Positions 31,040-32,313 of a stretch of 32,313 bases of DNA are shown one piece after another (position 1 is the stretch's first letter; every line of letters begins with the position of its first letter). Below the pieces are notes generated by a model that did no database searches, had not been told where the DNA came from, and saw only the letters and a list, made by a program, of their open reading frames with translations. The stretch comes from an uncultured Flavobacteriales bacterium (GTDB lineage Bacteria > Bacteroidota > Bacteroidia > Flavobacteriales_D > Sanyastnellaceae). A program made the translations under genes and the position numbers. The stretch spans positions 1-32,313 of the forward strand of contig CALJKR010000085.1 in assembly GCA_937974555.1 (NCBI GenBank), read 5' to 3'.

Positions 31040-32313
31040 TTAGTTACCGAGGTATATAAATGTATTGATACTTAAACTCTGGGGAGTCACATCCAATGTC
31101 TGTTGAGTGACACCACCATTCAATGGAATCTGAACTATCCCATATCCAGTGTAACGATCTGCGGCGTTATTGCACCAATTGTTGTTGGCTTCTTTCATGG
31201 TTAATACACTACTCGTAATATTAACCACACCTGCATCGGAACCTGCAATTCTGCCATTCAATGTAACATTGGGCAGTTGATTCTGCGCAATGGTTTTGGC
31301 GTTGGTTCCACTCACGCTTCCCAAAGTGGTTCCATTTTGCATAAGCACCGAGTTACTGGCATTGGGGATATTGGCTCCAATTCCCAAAGTCGTTGCGCGT
31401 GATTGTTGTGCAGCCGTCAATGTGGACTTGGCACGACCATCCAATTTCACCCATCCGCCGTGGTCAGCAGCCTGAATACCTGTTTTGACATCACCATAAG
31501 TATTTCCTGAACCCGCAACTGTGGCTATGGTGGCCCATTGTGTTCCGTTCCAAAAATAATAACCTTCTGCAAAACCTCCTGCTCCATTGCAATACACCAT
31601 CAAGCCTGCCACAGGCGAGGCGATCGTGGTATTATCAAATACCGAAAGTAAAGCCACGCGAGGCGCCAAAAATCCTTTGTCGGAGGCATCAATTTGAAAT
31701 TTAGCAGACGCAACAGGTGTTAAAGTTCCTACTGCCGCATTGCCCATGATTTCCACATTTCCTGCTCCAGTAAAATTCAAATCATAGCCCGCCTTGTCAA
31801 TTGTTGTCGACTCTATCAAAGCGCCTCCCAATCTTACATTGGAAGCATTGGCTGTCAATCCATTTGTCCCCGAAGCCGTTCCGCTTACGTTATTGATGGT
31901 AATGTTTCCTGCAGCAGCTGTTGGCTTCACTTTGATACACCAAACGATGGATGTATTGATGGGTCTAGTTTCTGCATCACCACCTGAAATGGTATGGTTG
32001 TGATCACCATTGGAAGTAGAGGTAGTTGCTGCTATGTCCACGGTATGAGAATGGTCTCCCGCCGACCCTGTTGTAGTGGGTACATTCATATTCCAACCTG
32101 CTCCACCCCCAGAACTTACAGCCCAAGCCGAAACCATATTACTGGTTGAATAGGCAATACTATGACTATGCGCTCCAGTTGTATTGGTACTCACAGACGC
32201 TGGATCTACACTGTGCGTATGCGCCCCTGCGGTGCTGATGGCAAATGGAATCACGGGGAGTTTGGTTGACCCTGCTTGGTCTGTGCCTGCTGTACTTCCA
32301 CCTCTCAAAAATC
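31040..32313 (-). CDS. Collar/HxH surface protein, partial (5' end outside window)
   Basis: The frame is open to the window edge, so the N-terminus is missing. Internal codons near 32308 correspond to the middle of the collar motif in the 690-residue paralogue (FLRGGSTAG), not to a start. The visible 423 residues contain four HxH motifs (AHTHS, AHSHS, DHSHT, DHNHT), then a fibre motif (GFLAPRVALLSV, GLMVYCNG, YYFWNGTQW), and a second collar-like domain at the end (GGWVKLDGRAKSTLTAAQQ, IPNASNSVLMQ, IAQNQLPNVTLNG). It ends NTFIYLGN with no S74 or T9SS domain. It is the first visible gene of the cluster. Confidence 0.85.
   Translation of the reverse strand, partial: FLRGGSTAGTDQAGSTKLPVIPFAISTAGAHTHSVDPASVSTNTTGAHSHSIAYSTSNMVSAWAVSSGGGAGWNMNVPTTTGSAGDHSHTVDIAATTSTSNGDHNHTISGGDAETRPINTSIVWCIKVKPTAAAGNITINNVSGTASGTNGLTANASNVRLGGALIESTTIDKAGYDLNFTGAGNVEIMGNAAVGTLTPVASAKFQIDASDKGFLAPRVALLSVFDNTTIASPVAGLMVYCNGAGGFAEGYYFWNGTQWATIATVAGSGNTYGDVKTGIQAADHGGWVKLDGRAKSTLTAAQQSRATTLGIGANIPNASNSVLMQNGTTLGSVSGTNAKTIAQNQLPNVTLNGRIAGSDAGVVNITSSVLTMKEANNNWCNNAADRYTGYGIVQIPLNGGVTQQTLDVTPQSLSINTFIYLGN
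32208..32313. repeat. 106-bp block shared with the S74 gene
   Basis: This is the partner of the block at 30425-30530, with two mismatches in 106 bases. Protein paralogues this diverged elsewhere would not normally keep such DNA identity, so recent gene conversion or duplication is likely. Confidence 0.9.

Noticed and set aside
28945..32313. Prophage remnant
   Set aside because: No capsid, terminase, portal, lysis or integrase gene is seen. The complete fibre protein has a Sec signal peptide, and the cluster ends with a T9SS cargo. Sequence beyond the window edge could still change this.

Overview
The window reads as a chromosomal segment of a Bacteroidota bacterium, probably Flavobacteriales-like. 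The grounds are TAnnTTTG-type -7 promoter boxes with few Shine-Dalgarno sites, a type IX secretion (T9SS) C-terminal sorting domain, secreted FG-GAP/ASPIC and MopE-type repeat proteins, and the DUF177-rpmF-fabH-accB-accC gene order. The exact taxon cannot be set from this sequence alone.

Layout. (1) 1-322 is non-coding and rich in inverted repeats. (2) 323-6672, minus strand, holds a lipid-synthesis cluster: DUF177/YceD protein, rpmF (L32), fabH, accB, accC, then a short sigma-54-type response regulator 6 nt after accC. A membrane-anchored Kelch protein with a possible winged-helix-like cytoplasmic tail follows. A hairpin terminator and a fresh promoter separate rpmF from fabH. (3) 6824-11807, plus strand, holds two large secreted paralogues with FG-GAP repeats and an ASPIC/UnbV domain, one base apart. 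(4) nadC and a YihY/BrkB-family membrane protein follow on the plus strand. (5) 13765-20070, minus strand, is a tight six-gene cluster: M23 peptidase, MerR regulator, rsgA, YwaF-like membrane protein, mutS, and an exported formylglycine-generating-enzyme-like protein. (6) alaS is divergent from that cluster and overlaps a small DUF5684-like membrane protein tail to tail. (7) 23280-24375, minus strand, is a stand-alone LuxE-like acyl-protein synthetase followed by a possible 39-residue ORF and a strong hairpin. A small lipoprotein gene diverges from it. (8) 24976-32313, minus strand, is a surface-protein cluster: a partial tail-collar-like protein cut by the window edge, a 690-residue tail-fibre-like protein ending in an S74 intramolecular chaperone, and a 1317-residue protein with seven MopE-type repeats and a T9SS sorting domain.

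The housekeeping genes (fatty-acid initiation, NAD synthesis, mismatch repair, ribosome maturation, alanyl-tRNA charging) are conventional. The unusual content is in the surface proteins, above all the last cluster. There, modules normally seen in phage tail fibres (collar fold, HxH motifs, S74 chaperone) sit behind Sec signal peptides and next to a T9SS-exported repeat protein, with near-identical DNA blocks that point to recent duplication or gene conversion.
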